This document shows, piece by piece, positions 62,939-64,000 of a DNA stretch of 64,000 nt. The stretch spans positions 662,316 to 726,315 of the forward strand of contig NZ_VDES01000001.1 of NCBI RefSeq assembly GCF_013607875.1, in the 5' to 3' direction. This DNA comes from Blastomonas ursincola (GTDB lineage Bacteria > Pseudomonadota > Alphaproteobacteria > Sphingomonadales > Sphingomonadaceae). The notes under the pieces were generated by a model, which did no database searches, was not told the origin of the DNA, and was given only the letters and a program-made list of their open reading frames with translations. The translations under genes and the position numbers were made by a program. Each line of letters starts with the position of its first letter. Position 1 is the stretch's first letter.

Positions 62939-63630
62939 TCCGCGCCTATCGGTTCGACGGCAACGACGAACTGTGCCTTCGCCATGGGCCGGATGACGGC
63001 CCGGCGCTGCTGATCCTGCCGCCGCTGTTCGATGAGGCGAACCGGGTGCGCCACCTGATGGTGGAGACCGCGCGCGCGCTCTCCGGACACGGCATTGCCA
63101 GCCTGATGCCCGATCTGCCCGGCTGCAACGAAAGCCTCGTCCCGCTCGACCGTGCCGGCATCAGCCTGTGGCAGGCGTCGCTGATCGCCTGCACCGAGCA
63201 GCTGGGGCCGGTGAGCCATGTCGCGGCGATCCGCGGCGGTACGCTTCTCGACGGCGCGCTCGGCGATTTGCCGCGCTGGCGGCTCGCTCCGGCCAAGGGC
63301 GGGCAGCTGCTCCGCACGATGCTGCGGACGAAGATCGCCTCCGATCGCGAGGCGGGGATCGCCAGCAGCAGCGATGCGCTGATGGAGCTGGCCCGCACGC
63401 AGGGGATCGAGCTGGCGGGCAACAGCCTTTCCCCCTGCATGATCCGTGAACTCGACGCCGCCGCGCCGTCCGAGGGCAGCGCTGTGCGGCTCGCGCGCTT
63501 TGCCGACGATCCGCTCGAGGCCGAGGCGCGGATTGCAGGCGCGCCGCTCTGGCTGCGCGCCGAGCCCGCGCACGATCCCGCGATGGCTGCATCGATCGCC
63601 GCCGACCTTGCCGCCTGGATGCGCGGATGA
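62935..63630 (+). CDS. Exosortase-A-associated hydrolase, type 2
   Basis: The 231-residue protein has an alpha/beta-hydrolase fold with L-I-L-P-P-L-F-D-E-A-N. It lacks a normal serine elbow: the expected G-x-S-x-G position reads A-A-I-R-G-G. This fits the TIGR03101-like hydrolase of XrtA clusters, whose elbow also carries R rather than S, as far as I recall. The start is GTG overlapping the acyl carrier gene. The enzymatic role is unproven and a non-catalytic role is possible. Confidence 0.8.
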   Translation: MIRAYRFDGNDELCLRHGPDDGPALLILPPLFDEANRVRHLMVETARALSGHGIASLMPDLPGCNESLVPLDRAGISLWQASLIACTEQLGPVSHVAAIRGGTLLDGALGDLPRWRLAPAKGGQLLRTMLRTKIASDREAGIASSSDALMELARTQGIELAGNSLSPCMIRELDAAAPSEGSAVRLARFADDPLEAEARIAGAPLWLRAEPAHDPAMAASIAADLAAWMRG

Positions 63631-64000
63631 GGCAGCATTTCACCTTCGCATGCGCAGACGAGACGCTGGCCGCGACGCTCGACAGCGCCACCGGCACCAC
63701 CGGGCTGCTGATCGTCAGCGGCGGCAACGAGATCCGCTCGGGCGCGCATGCCGGCATGGCCGCGCTCGCTGCCGAGATCGCCGCGGCCGGGCATCCGGTG
63801 CTGCGCTATGACCGGCGCGGCATCGGCGACAGCACGGGCGACAACGCCGGTTTCGAATCGAGCGCCGACGACATCGCCGCCGCCGCTGCTGCCTCCCGGG
63901 CGCACGCCCCGCAGCTCACCCGGCTGGTGGCATTCGGCAATTGCGACGCGGCGAGTGCGCTCGCGCTGTTCGGCCCGGCGGCGGGCGTGGATGCGCTGAT
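63627..64000 (+). CDS. Exosortase-A-associated hydrolase, type 1 (3' end outside window)
   Basis: The first 124 residues visible form an alpha/beta hydrolase with R-Y-D-R-R-G-I-G-D-S and the elbow F-G-N-C-D-A-A-S, a cysteine in place of serine, as in the TIGR03100-type hydrolase of XrtA clusters. It overlaps the preceding gene by four bases (ATGA). The catalytic acid and histidine lie beyond the window, so activity cannot be judged. Confidence 0.82.
   Translation, partial: MRQHFTFACADETLAATLDSATGTTGLLIVSGGNEIRSGAHAGMAALAAEIAAAGHPVLRYDRRGIGDSTGDNAGFESSADDIAAAAAASRAHAPQLTRLVAFGNCDAASALALFGPAAGVDAL

Overview
The window is high-GC, densely packed bacterial DNA from an alphaproteobacterium, most likely of the order Sphingomonadales. 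The evidence is an Entner-Doudoroff operon in the order zwf-pgl-edd-glk-eda, exosortase-A (XrtA/PEP-CTERM) accessory genes, a NrsF/bufferin locus, a DciA-like gene followed by two DsbA-like genes and smc, and intergenic repeats that I recognise from sphingomonads. No phage, insertion sequence or CRISPR array is visible.

Region 1 (1-8.6 kb) is a probable stress regulon. A divergent pair (an exported metallo-beta-lactamase-fold protein and the anti-sigma factor NrsF) is followed by a bufferin operon (bufA precursor, bufB modification enzyme, bufC partner) and a peroxiredoxin-like gene. Two LysR regulators, an alpha/beta hydrolase, a TetR regulator, a four-helix membrane protein and a VOC protein come next. 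Four exact copies of GTAACC-N16-CGAA, the promoter form I associate with the NrsF-controlled ECF sigma factor SigF, lie upstream of the MBL gene, nrsF, bufA and the membrane-protein/VOC pair. No sigF gene is present. The last of these promoters is followed by a palindrome that is repeated in front of the tetR gene.

Region 2 (8.6-23.7 kb) holds a quinone oxidoreductase, a coupled drug-efflux operon (tetR-MFS-HlyD-outer membrane factor) with a palindromic operator, a very large exported beta-propeller (BNR/sortilin-like) protein with a small exported partner, a two-component system and a TonB-dependent receptor with a duplicated periplasmic N-terminal motif.

Region 3 (23.8-29.8 kb) looks like a surface-glycan accessory cluster: an asparagine-synthase-like amidotransferase, a formyltransferase, an alpha/alpha-toroid protein and a family-4-like glycosyltransferase. 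A 750-base gene-free, partly AT-richer stretch and tRNA-Gly(UCC) follow.

Region 4 (29.8-53 kb) is mostly housekeeping: nudC, a serine beta-lactamase-like hydrolase, mutY, a DciA-like gene, two DsbA-like thiol oxidoreductases, smc, an orphan BrnA-like antitoxin, a coiled-coil gene coupled to a GAF-GAF-PAS adenylyl cyclase, an exported KatG, queA, a cyclophilin, coaD, ispA, xseB, purL, a DUF3052 gene and an S1/P1 nuclease.

Region 5 (53-58.8 kb) is the Entner-Doudoroff operon behind a perfect LacI-type palindrome, carrying genes for glucose phosphorylation and its conversion to pyruvate and glyceraldehyde 3-phosphate. Region 6 (58.8-64 kb) is one side of an XrtA exopolysaccharide/protein-sorting cluster (PLP decarboxylase, acyl-CoA ligase, acyltransferase, acyl carrier protein, two hydrolases) that runs off the end of the window. 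Domain calls come from reading translated sequence and recalled family signatures; no database search was run.
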